Shown: in pieces, positions 57,920 to 64,000 of the stretch
Layout of the letters: the number at the start of each line of letters is the position of its first letter
How positions within the stretch are numbered: position 1 is the first letter of the stretch
Source: Streptomyces sp. ISL-12
Lineage (GTDB): Bacteria; Actinomycetota; Actinomycetes; Streptomycetales; Streptomycetaceae
NCBI RefSeq assembly: GCF_018614415.1
Contig: NZ_JAGGOO010000056.1
Location: 1 to 64,000, forward strand
Length of the DNA: 64,000 bases
Direction: 5' to 3'
The notes under the pieces: generated by a model
Database searches by the model: none
What the model was told of the DNA's origin: nothing
Seen by the model: only the letters and a program-made list of their open reading frames with translations
Translations under genes and position numbers: made by a program

Positions 57920-59505
57920 TCGGCACGCTCGCCCGGCTGGAGGCGGTGCGCACCGGCCGCGCGCAGCCGGCCGCCACCGTCCGGCACCGGCACCTGTCCG
58001 ACCGGCCCCTGGTCCTCGTCCCGCTCGTCACGGCCGGCGAGGTCGGCGCCCCGCTCGGCGCCCTGGTCGGCACCGACCGCGACGCCCCGCGCCTGCTGGT
58101 CGTCCCGCAGCCCCGCGACCGCGACCTGCGGTTCGGGTTCCTGACCGAGCTGGCCGACGTCGTCCTGCCGCACATCGACGCGTACGCCGACGCCGTCGAG
58201 GCCGCCGAGCGCACCGAGACCGACCCGGAGACCGGCAAGCGGGTCAAGGTGGAGGTCGAGCTGTGCGCGGACGCCGCGCAACTGGTGGTGCCGAGCCGCG
58301 CGGGCATCGACCTGGTCCGGCTGCTCGGCCGCTCCATGCGGTTCCGGCGTACGGCCGACCAGGACCCGGAGTCCCCGCACCCCGCGCCGCCCCGGGTGCC
58401 GCTGCTCGGCCGCTGGCTGACCCACTACGGCGAACGCGCCCGCGTCCCCGGCTCCTCGCTCCTCCTCGCCATGACCGACCTGCTGGGCCGCCACTGGGCG
58501 ACCGGGCAGTCCACGCTGGAGGACCAGCACCTGGGCGCCCTGCTGGCCTGGATCGACCCCCCGGAGGGCACATCGGGGGCCGAGGCCGCGCTGCGGGCGG
58601 AGCTGGCCCGGGACGCGGACGGCCAGTTGCTGTGCCCGCCCGCGGGTCCGGCCACCGACCCGGCGTTCGACAACAAGCTGCTCGCCCCCGCCATCGAGCG
58701 CTACGACCGGGCCCGCACCGCGCTCGCCGCCGCCGAGGACGGCCTGGAGGCCGACGAGCGGTACGGCGCGGTGAGCGCGGCCGAGCGGGAGATCCGCGAC
58801 CTGGTGCTCAGCCGTACGCGGCCCACCTGGGACGCGGTGTGGCGCGGCCTGGACCTGCTGCGGGGTCTGCCCGCCGGGGCGCACGTCGAGGAGCGGTGGA
58901 CCCGCGACCGCTGGTCGTTCACCGGGCACCGGGACCGGATCGTCTCCGGCGAGCCCCCGCAGCCGCGCCGCGACGACGCGGTGACGGCGGCGAACAAGCT
59001 GGCCACCCGGGAGCGCGAGCAGGCCCGCCTGGACGCCCAGGAGGCGCTGGACGATCCGCTGGTGATGGCGGGGCGGCGGCTGGCCGGGGAGGCGTTCACC
59101 GGGGAGGTCACGGACGTGGTCATGACGTACAGCGAGGGCAAGCGGCCGAGCCCGCGCCCGCTGGTCACCGTCCGTACCGACGACCGGCCGCAGCTCGCCG
59201 AGCGGGTGAAGGTGTACCGGTCGCTGGGCGGGAAACCGCAGGCGGCCGAGTACGTCGAGCAAGCCGGGGACGGCGTCTTCGTGCTGCGGATCGTCGACAA
59301 GATGGGCCGCGGCAAGGAGCCGGAGGCCGGGTCCGTGCCCGAGAAGGGCGACCGGATCTGCTTCACCCTCTTCGAGCACGAGCAGCGCGGCGGCGCGAAG
59401 CTGCCCGACCCGGAGGCGACACCGTGGACCCACGGCGGGCCGCCGGGCGAGACGGCCGCCGTACCGGAAACCCCCGACCCGCTGACCGAGGAGGACCTCC
59501 TGTGA
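57910..59505 (+). CDS. unrecognised middle subunit of the nuclease-helicase operon
   Basis: 531 residues, no signal or membrane segments. I do not recognise a family. N-terminal ~150 residues are alpha/beta (RPLVLVPLVTAGEVGAPLGA, LLVVPQPRDRDLRFGFLTEL); a helical middle follows (TALAAAEDGLEADERYGAVS). The last ~130 residues look beta-rich (FTGEVTDVVMTYSEG, PLVTVRTDDRPQL, DGVFVLRIVDKMG, KGDRICFTLFEHE). That order of strands would suit the beta-barrel (1B) type of domain present in Upf1/Dna2 helicases, but this is speculative. Start ATG with GGAGGC just upstream; it overlaps the nuclease stop by 10 nt and the helicase start by 4 nt, so the three products are coupled. Confidence 0.8.
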   Translation: MSLIGTLARLEAVRTGRAQPAATVRHRHLSDRPLVLVPLVTAGEVGAPLGALVGTDRDAPRLLVVPQPRDRDLRFGFLTELADVVLPHIDAYADAVEAAERTETDPETGKRVKVEVELCADAAQLVVPSRAGIDLVRLLGRSMRFRRTADQDPESPHPAPPRVPLLGRWLTHYGERARVPGSSLLLAMTDLLGRHWATGQSTLEDQHLGALLAWIDPPEGTSGAEAALRAELARDADGQLLCPPAGPATDPAFDNKLLAPAIERYDRARTALAAAEDGLEADERYGAVSAAEREIRDLVLSRTRPTWDAVWRGLDLLRGLPAGAHVEERWTRDRWSFTGHRDRIVSGEPPQPRRDDAVTAANKLATREREQARLDAQEALDDPLVMAGRRLAGEAFTGEVTDVVMTYSEGKRPSPRPLVTVRTDDRPQLAERVKVYRSLGGKPQAAEYVEQAGDGVFVLRIVDKMGRGKEPEAGSVPEKGDRICFTLFEHEQRGGAKLPDPEATPWTHGGPPGETAAVPETPDPLTEEDLL

Positions 59506-60920
59506 CCACCGAGGCGCTCCCGACCACGGGCGGTCCGGCCACCGGCGGTCCGATCACTGGCGGTCCGGCCACCGGAAGTCCGGCCGCAGCCGCCCCCTTC
59601 GACCCGGGCGCCGCGGCCACCCGTGCCACCGACGCGATCCTCGCCGACACCCTGCACGGCACGCACCGCGGCGTGGTCGTCGACTCCCCGCCGGGCGCCG
59701 GCAAGTCGACGCTGGTCGTGCGGGCGGCGCTGGAGCTGGCCGAGGCGGGCCGCCCGCTGATGGTGGTCGCGCAGACCAACGCCCAGGTCGACGACCTCGT
59801 CCTCCGCCTCGCCGAGAAGAACCCCGAGCTGCCGGTGGGCCGGCTGCACAGCAGCGACGCCGACCCGTACGACAAGGCGCTGGACGGGCTGGACAACGTG
59901 CGGAAGTCGGCGAAGGCCGCCGACCTGGCCGGGCTGGCGGTGGTGCTGTCGACGGCCGCGAAGTGGCCGCACGTGAAGGTGGACGAGCCGTGGCGGCACG
60001 CGATCGTCGACGAGGCGTACCAGATGCGCTCGGACTCGCTGCTCGCCGTCGCCGGGCTGTTCGAGCGGGCGCTGTTCGTGGGTGATCCCGGGCAGCTGGA
60101 CCCGTTCTCGATCGTGGGCGGCGAGCAGTGGGCGGGCCTGTCCTACGACCCGTCGGCCTCCGCCGTCACCACGCTCCTGGCACACAACCCGGACCTCCCC
60201 CAGCACCGCCTCCCCGTCTCCTGGCGCCTCCCGGCGTCGGCGGCGCCCCTGGTCTCCGACGCGTTCTACCCCTACACGCCGTTCCGCAGCGGCACGGACC
60301 ACGGCGACCGCGCCCTCTCCTTCGCCGTCCCCTCGGACGGTTCCGGCCCCGACCGGGTGATCGACGAGGCCGCCGCCTCGGGCTGGGGCCTGCTGGAGCT
60401 GCCCGCCCGGCACACCCCGCGCACGGACCCGGAGGCGGTGGGGGCGGTGGCGGCGGTCGTCCGGCGGCTCCTGGACCGGCAGGGGGCGGCGGTCTCCGAG
60501 CGCTCACCGGACCCGGCGCCGCTCACCCCCGGCCGGATCGCGGTCGGCACCGCCCACCGCGACCAGGCGGCGGCGGTGCGCGCCGCGCTGGCCGGCCTCG
60601 GTGTCACCGGCGTCACCGTCGACACGGCCAACCGGCTCCAGGGCCGGGAGTACGACGTGACGGTCGTCCTGCACCCCCTCTCCGGCCGCCCCGACGCCAC
60701 GGCGTTCCACCTGGAGACCGGCCGCCTGTGCGTCCTGGCCTCCCGGCACCGGCACGCGTGCGTGGTCGTCTGCCGCGCGGGCGTCGACGAACTCCTGGAC
60801 GCGTATCCGTCCACGGAGCCGGTCCAACTGGGCACGACCGTGAAGTTCCCGGACGGGTGGGAGGCGGTGATGTCCACCTGGGAGCACTGGACCGAGCACC
60901 GGGTGGTCTGGCAACCCTGA
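59502..60920 (+). CDS. SF1B (Upf1/Dna2-like) helicase
   Basis: 472 residues from a GTG that overlaps the preceding stop (GTGA). Motif I: VVVDSPPGAGKSTLV (Walker A, residues 65-70). Motif II: HAIVDEAYQM. Motif III: FVGDPGQLDPF. Motif IV: LPVSWRLP. Motif V: VDTANRLQGREYDVTVV. Motif VI: CVLASRHRHACVVV. It has two RecA domains but none of the accessory 1B barrel seen in full-length Upf1/Dna2 relatives, so this part may be supplied by the preceding protein. The N-terminus is a Gly/Pro/Thr repeat (GGPATGG). The 3' end is duplicated 171 nt downstream. Confidence 0.88.
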   Translation: MTTEALPTTGGPATGGPITGGPATGSPAAAAPFDPGAAATRATDAILADTLHGTHRGVVVDSPPGAGKSTLVVRAALELAEAGRPLMVVAQTNAQVDDLVLRLAEKNPELPVGRLHSSDADPYDKALDGLDNVRKSAKAADLAGLAVVLSTAAKWPHVKVDEPWRHAIVDEAYQMRSDSLLAVAGLFERALFVGDPGQLDPFSIVGGEQWAGLSYDPSASAVTTLLAHNPDLPQHRLPVSWRLPASAAPLVSDAFYPYTPFRSGTDHGDRALSFAVPSDGSGPDRVIDEAAASGWGLLELPARHTPRTDPEAVGAVAAVVRRLLDRQGAAVSERSPDPAPLTPGRIAVGTAHRDQAAAVRAALAGLGVTGVTVDTANRLQGREYDVTVVLHPLSGRPDATAFHLETGRLCVLASRHRHACVVVCRAGVDELLDAYPSTEPVQLGTTVKFPDGWEAVMSTWEHWTEHRVVWQP

Positions 60921-60922
60921 CC
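60853..60922 (+). repeat. 70-bp direct repeat, copy 1 (helicase 3' end)
   Basis: Covers the last 22 codons and stop of the helicase gene. An identical 70-bp copy lies at 61024-61093. Confidence 0.95.
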
Positions 60923-61023
60923 GTCCCTCCGGCACCTGCCCCGACAAACCCCAGGACAACACCACCCCGACCGCCGGACGGAGTCCGGCACGCCGCCGGA
61001 GGCGGCCGACGAACACAGCCCGC

Positions 61024-61093
61024 ACGGGTGGGAGGCGGTGATGTCCACCTGGGAGCACTGGACCGAGCACCGGGTGGTCTGGCAACCCTGACC
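61024..61093 (+). repeat. 70-bp direct repeat, copy 2
   Basis: Base-for-base identical to 60853-60922, displaced by 171 nt (57 codons) and therefore in the same reading frame but after the gene's stop. The intervening 101 nt carry no recognised feature. Perfect identity points to a recent duplication or gene conversion. Confidence 0.95.
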
Positions 61094-61190
61094 CCGCCCG
61101 AGGCCGACGCGAGGCCCTCTTGCGTAGGCGCGGGACAATGGACGGTGGCCCATTCCACCGGGTCATGTGCGACGTACGAGGAGGAGAGAC

Positions 61191-61559
61191 ATGGCGGAGC
61201 CCACGCCGCGTCACCACGAACCGCGGCTACGCCCCGCGCCCCTGCTCTTCGAGCCCGCGGCGGCCGCCGCCGACCCGGAGCACTTCTTCGATCTGGAGTC
61301 GATCGACGACCCACGGCACCTGCTGGAGCGGGCCACGGAGCTGACCCACGCGTTCCGCGCGGCGGCGGACCGGGCCGTGGAGTTCCAGGCGATGGCGGCG
61401 GCGCAGCTCGCGGACCCGCGGCGGTTCGACCGGCTGACCACCGCGGACATCGCGGAGCGGGCCGAGTGGACCGAGGACTACGCCAAGAAGATGGTGGAGT
61501 TCGGCCGGGACCTGATGCGGGGAGGGGAGAGCGGCCTCGGCCCCGCCGAGTCGGTCTGA
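61191..61559 (+). CDS. small conserved hypothetical protein
   Basis: 122 residues, acidic to neutral and largely helical: EHFFDLESIDDPRHLLERAT, ELTHAFRAAADRAVEFQAMA, RLTTADIAERAEWTEDYAKK. The last part (DIAERAEWTEDYAKKMVEFG) has the spacing of a helix-turn-helix. GAGGAGGAGAGAC directly precedes the ATG. It follows the helicase operon by 270 nt; membership of that operon is possible because no terminator is seen. Function unknown. Confidence 0.72.
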   Translation: MAEPTPRHHEPRLRPAPLLFEPAAAAADPEHFFDLESIDDPRHLLERATELTHAFRAAADRAVEFQAMAAAQLADPRRFDRLTTADIAERAEWTEDYAKKMVEFGRDLMRGGESGLGPAESV

Positions 61560-61681
61560 AACGACGAACGGCGGCCGAGCTAGGGGCATATGCCAAGGGA
61601 GTGGGCAAGATACCTCCCCGCCCCGTCCCCTGTCCCGCGTTCCGGCAACCCAGGGAGACCGGTCCCTCACAGCCGGTAGAC

Positions 61682-62278
61682 ATGTCCCCCATGAGCAGCC
61701 CTCCGCACATCTCCCACGTGACCCCGTCCGGCGCCGCCTGGCTGGCCTCCGCCGCCGCGTGTCCGCACGACACGCTCGCCTTCTGGGAGGAGCGGCCCCA
61801 GGCCCCGGTGGTCCTGCCGTGCGGTTCGGCGTTCGACGTCGTGAGCGCCCCGGCGATGTTCGGACGCCGGATGCTGGACCGGATGTGGGCCGAGGGCCCG
61901 GGCTCCGGTCCGGTGGCGGAGTGCCGCGGCCGGATACTGCTCTTCGCCGCGCCGGGCACCGCGCAGCGGCTGCCCTCGCTGCTGGCGTGGGAGGAGTGGG
62001 GGACGCGCGGCCGGTCCGGCGGTGACGGCCGTACCGACGCCGTACCGCCGCTGCTCTGCCACGGCACCGGGGACACCGTGACCGTCCCCGCGCCGGCCGG
62101 CTCCGCCCGGTCCGCCACCCGCTGGCTGGTCGCCCCGGACACCCGCCGGCCCTGGCTGCCCGGCCCGGAGGTCCTGCTGTGGGCGGCGGTGCGGGCGGCC
62201 CGCGCGGCCGTGCGGATATCGATTTTTCCTCCCGCCGAGGTGGGTGCTAATGTCTACGACGTCAGCAGGCGCCGCTAG
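61682..62278 (+). CDS. hypothetical protein, possible primase/polymerase-domain relative
   Basis: 198 residues. Segments LPCGSAFDVVSAPAMFGRRM, GPVAECRGRILLFAAPGTA, RLPSLLAWEEWG and RWLVAPDTRRPWLPGPEV are what I recall for short streptomycete proteins related to the bifunctional DNA primase/polymerase N-terminal domain. The acidic catalytic triad is not evident. An ATG at 61691 is an alternative start. The TAG stop at 62276-62278 lies inside tRNA-Lys, so the two genes overlap by 10 nt and the tRNA promoter must be inside this coding sequence. Confidence 0.65.
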   Translation: MSPMSSPPHISHVTPSGAAWLASAAACPHDTLAFWEERPQAPVVLPCGSAFDVVSAPAMFGRRMLDRMWAEGPGSGPVAECRGRILLFAAPGTAQRLPSLLAWEEWGTRGRSGGDGRTDAVPPLLCHGTGDTVTVPAPAGSARSATRWLVAPDTRRPWLPGPEVLLWAAVRAARAAVRISIFPPAEVGANVYDVSRRR

Positions 62279-62342
62279 CTCAGTTGGTTAGAGCAGCTGA
62301 CTCTTAATCAGCGGGTCCGGGGTTCGAGTCCCTGGCGGCGCA
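62269..62342 (+). tRNA. tRNA-Lys (CTT anticodon)
   Basis: Acceptor GCGCCGC at 62269-62275 pairs perfectly with GCGGCGC at 62335-62341, discriminator A. The D arm contains AGCTCAGTTGGTTAGAGC. The anticodon stem GCTGA...TCAGC holds loop CTCTTAA with anticodon CTT. The T arm is GGGGTTCGAGTCCC. CCA is not encoded. Confidence 0.97.
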
Positions 62343-62349
62343 CAGACAA

Positions 62350-62383
62350 CGAAAGGCCCTCCGCGCGAGCGGGGGGCCTTTCG
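62350..62383 (+). terminator. terminator after tRNA-Lys
   Basis: A 14-bp stem with one G-U pair joins CGAAAGGCCCTCCG (62350-62363) and CGGGGGGCCTTTCG (62370-62383). It is convergent with the peptidase gene and could serve both. Confidence 0.88.
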
Positions 62384-62420
62384 CGTACGAGCCTCTTCGC
62401 ACGCATGCCCGGGGACACTC

Positions 62421-63797
62421 TCAGCCAGGCGTGATCTTCACCGTCCAGGCCCCCGACACCGTCCGCCCCTCCACCTCCACCCGTACACCCTCCCCCGGCA
62501 CCGTGAAGCTCTCGCCGAGGGCGACCGGCGCGTCGGCGAGCGGCGGGTAGACCGAGTCCTCCCAGCAGGCCCCGGTGCGCGGATGGGCGTCGATCACCTC
62601 GACCGGCCCGCCGCCGGACTCCGCCCCGCTGCGCACCCGGTACACCAGCACCCCCGCCCGGCAGGCGGCGACGTCGTTGCCGACCGGACCGCGCGCCTCG
62701 AAGGCGAGGACCTCGTCGGCCCCGGTGCGGACGACCGCGAGCTTGGTGCCCCGGCCCAGACCGAAGGCCGGCGCGCCCGCCGCCCCGGTCACCGGCACTC
62801 CGGGACCCGCGCCCAGCGGCTCCAGGGTGAGCCGGACCGGACCGGCACCCCGCACACACGCCACCTGCCTCGGCTGAAGCCACCCCAGCTTCCACTTGTG
62901 CCAGCCGAACAGGTCCGGTGCCAGCGCGAACTGGCTGCCCATCAGGTCCCAGTCGCCGACATGGGTGTCCCAGTCGCCCTTGCCGTCGACGGGCCGGTGG
63001 TACAGGTCCGGCAGGTCGAAGACGTGTCCGGTCTCATGGGCGAGGACCAGCCGGTCGGGCGGATGGTTCTCGAACACCGTGACGACCCGCCGGATGTCGG
63101 TGCCGTCCGCGCGCAGCGGGGTCTCCAGGTTGACGACCTTCGTGGCGTCGGAGTCCACGCCGGGTGCGTCCGGGTCGGCGACGAAGTACACGACGTCGTA
63201 GCGGGAGAAGTCGACGCGGTCGTCGGCCGCGGCCAGCGCGTCGCGCAGATAGGCGGCGCGGTGCCCGGCGCTCCAGTCCCGCTGTATGGCGTACGCCGTC
63301 GACGGGCGCGGCATCCGGACCCAGTCCCGCAGCGGGTGCGGGCGCAGCGTGAACGTGCCGTAGGAGGCGCGCTGGAAGAACCGGGTGGTGACCGGGAAGT
63401 GGTCGGCGGCCAGTTCCCGGGGCGCGGCCAGGGGGCGGGAGTCCGGGAAGGACAGGAAGACCATCACCGCGTCCAGCGCGCGGGTCGGCCGCGGATACGC
63501 GGCGTTCCAGGTGTCCACGCCTTCGGAGTGGTGCGCCTCGGTGCGTTCCAGGGCGCACGGCTCGGGCGAGAAGGGTTCGGCCACCGAGGGGGCGGTGATC
63601 AGGGAGGTCGCGGCCAGCGCCGAGAGGGTGGTGGCCACGGCCGCGGTACTGCGCAGTCTCGGCCAGGCTCCGCCGCCCGGCCGGCCGCCCGCGCCGAGAC
63701 CCTTGAGGGCCTCACGGGGAAGTCGCCTCGGGCGGAGCAGGCGCGGCACATGGACCTCCGGGTGCGGTTCGCGGAACACCGCACCCAGCTTGTGCAT
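62421..63797 (-). CDS. secreted M6-type zinc metallopeptidase
   Basis: 458 residues from the ATG at 63797; ATGs at 63824 and 63878 are alternatives. A hydrophobic segment (STAAVATTLSALAATSLITA, residues ~50-70) serves as an unusually distant signal. The M6/InhA-like catalytic site is VLAHETGHVFDLPDLYHR (His-Glu-x-x-His, residues ~254-258), followed by WDLMGSQFALAPDLFGWHKW with the conserved DLMG. RFFQRASYGTFTLRPHPLRD is also typical of M6 proteins. The C-terminal ~120 residues are a beta-rich domain (GPVEVIDAHPRTGACWED). An extracellular protease is expected. Confidence 0.87.
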   Translation of the reverse strand: MHKLGAVFREPHPEVHVPRLLRPRRLPREALKGLGAGGRPGGGAWPRLRSTAAVATTLSALAATSLITAPSVAEPFSPEPCALERTEAHHSEGVDTWNAAYPRPTRALDAVMVFLSFPDSRPLAAPRELAADHFPVTTRFFQRASYGTFTLRPHPLRDWVRMPRPSTAYAIQRDWSAGHRAAYLRDALAAADDRVDFSRYDVVYFVADPDAPGVDSDATKVVNLETPLRADGTDIRRVVTVFENHPPDRLVLAHETGHVFDLPDLYHRPVDGKGDWDTHVGDWDLMGSQFALAPDLFGWHKWKLGWLQPRQVACVRGAGPVRLTLEPLGAGPGVPVTGAAGAPAFGLGRGTKLAVVRTGADEVLAFEARGPVGNDVAACRAGVLVYRVRSGAESGGGPVEVIDAHPRTGACWEDSVYPPLADAPVALGESFTVPGEGVRVEVEGRTVSGAWTVKITPG

Positions 63798-63965
63798 ATT
63801 TGTCGTACTGCGCCCTGTTCGCATGGGCCGGACGGGTGAGCCGTCCAGGGATTGCCGAAAGTGACCCCTTCTGCCCACTCACGGAACGTCACAACTGGTC
63901 GGGGGTGTTTAGAACCCGGCCAGGTGCGAGCAGAAACGATCTGTCAGGAGGGTCCGGGGGAACCG

Positions 63966-64000
63966 GTGACCGCTGTGCGGCTGGAAGGGCCGGGAGCCAC
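63966..64000 (+). CDS. 5' end of a CDS truncated by the window edge
   Basis: GTG at 63966 opens a frame VTAVRLEGPGA that runs off the window, with GGGGGAA about 5 nt upstream. It is divergent from the peptidase gene. Too short to identify. Confidence 0.4.
   Translation, partial: MTAVRLEGPGA

Noticed and set aside
55693..59433. Very long open frame on the minus strand opposite the nuclease operon
   Set aside because: It is the antisense shadow of three genes with strong motifs; its translation is Arg/Gly/Ala-rich without domains, a usual artefact at very high GC.

Overview
The window looks like the chromosomal core of a Streptomyces species. It has very high GC with strong third-position bias, a bldA-type TTA codon in an adpA homologue, DmdR-type iron boxes, CebR-type operators, twin-arginine and lipoprotein signals, and neighbours that recall the S. 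coelicolor SCO2770-SCO2820 interval. That synteny is from memory and was not searched.

Layout. 0-6 kb is accessory: an XRE/DUF5753 regulator with two DUF397 partners and a third DUF397 relic, a DinB-like protein, a GNAT, an AraC regulator divergent from an alpha/beta hydrolase, and a TetR regulator. Two copies of a 122-bp repeat bracket the AraC/hydrolase pair. 6-15.7 kb holds a membrane glycosyltransferase, a secreted endonuclease I, a ThDP enzyme plus ureohydrolase pair, a CDF cation exporter, a TesB thioesterase and an acyl-CoA dehydrogenase. 15.8-22.2 kb is a leucine/branched-chain acyl-CoA catabolic operon (carboxylase beta and alpha, HMG-CoA lyase, acyl-CoA dehydrogenase) facing a TetR repressor across paired operator-like repeats. 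22.3-24 kb is an iron-regulated fragment of a desferrioxamine locus: a DesE-like receptor and a shortened DesC-like acyltransferase, each behind an iron box, with no desA, desB or desD between or after them.

24-32.7 kb carries a DUF4429/SHOCT protein, a Tat-exported purple acid phosphatase, glmS, a universal stress protein, adpA with its TTA codon, oligoribonuclease and tRNA-His. 32.9-37 kb pairs a large protein whose C-terminus resembles an ADP-ribosyltransferase fold with a membrane-anchored ricin-type lectin. 37-47 kb is a cellobiose/cello-oligosaccharide locus (cebEFG transporter, bglC) with two LacI regulators and two GH1 beta-glucosidases. Operator palindromes sit in front of cebE and both glucosidases, and several tandem-repeat arrays fill the gaps. 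47-53 kb has a CBM2-GH18 chitinase, a two-component system and a spermidine synthase-like protein.

53-64 kb has a large HTH/TPR-like regulator, a histidine phosphatase with an amplified 3' tail, a PAP2 phosphatase, and a tightly overlapping three-gene operon. That operon encodes a RecB/Cas4-type PD-(D/E)XK nuclease with four candidate Fe-S cysteines, an unrecognised 531-residue protein and an SF1B helicase. The nuclease and helicase together look like a Dna2 enzyme split into subunits, and I consider this the most interesting system in the window. tRNA-Lys and a secreted M6-type peptidase close the window.

A recurring theme is tandem amplification of short DNA blocks, several including the stop codon of the adjacent gene (cebR, histidine phosphatase, helicase) and others expanding linkers inside proteins.
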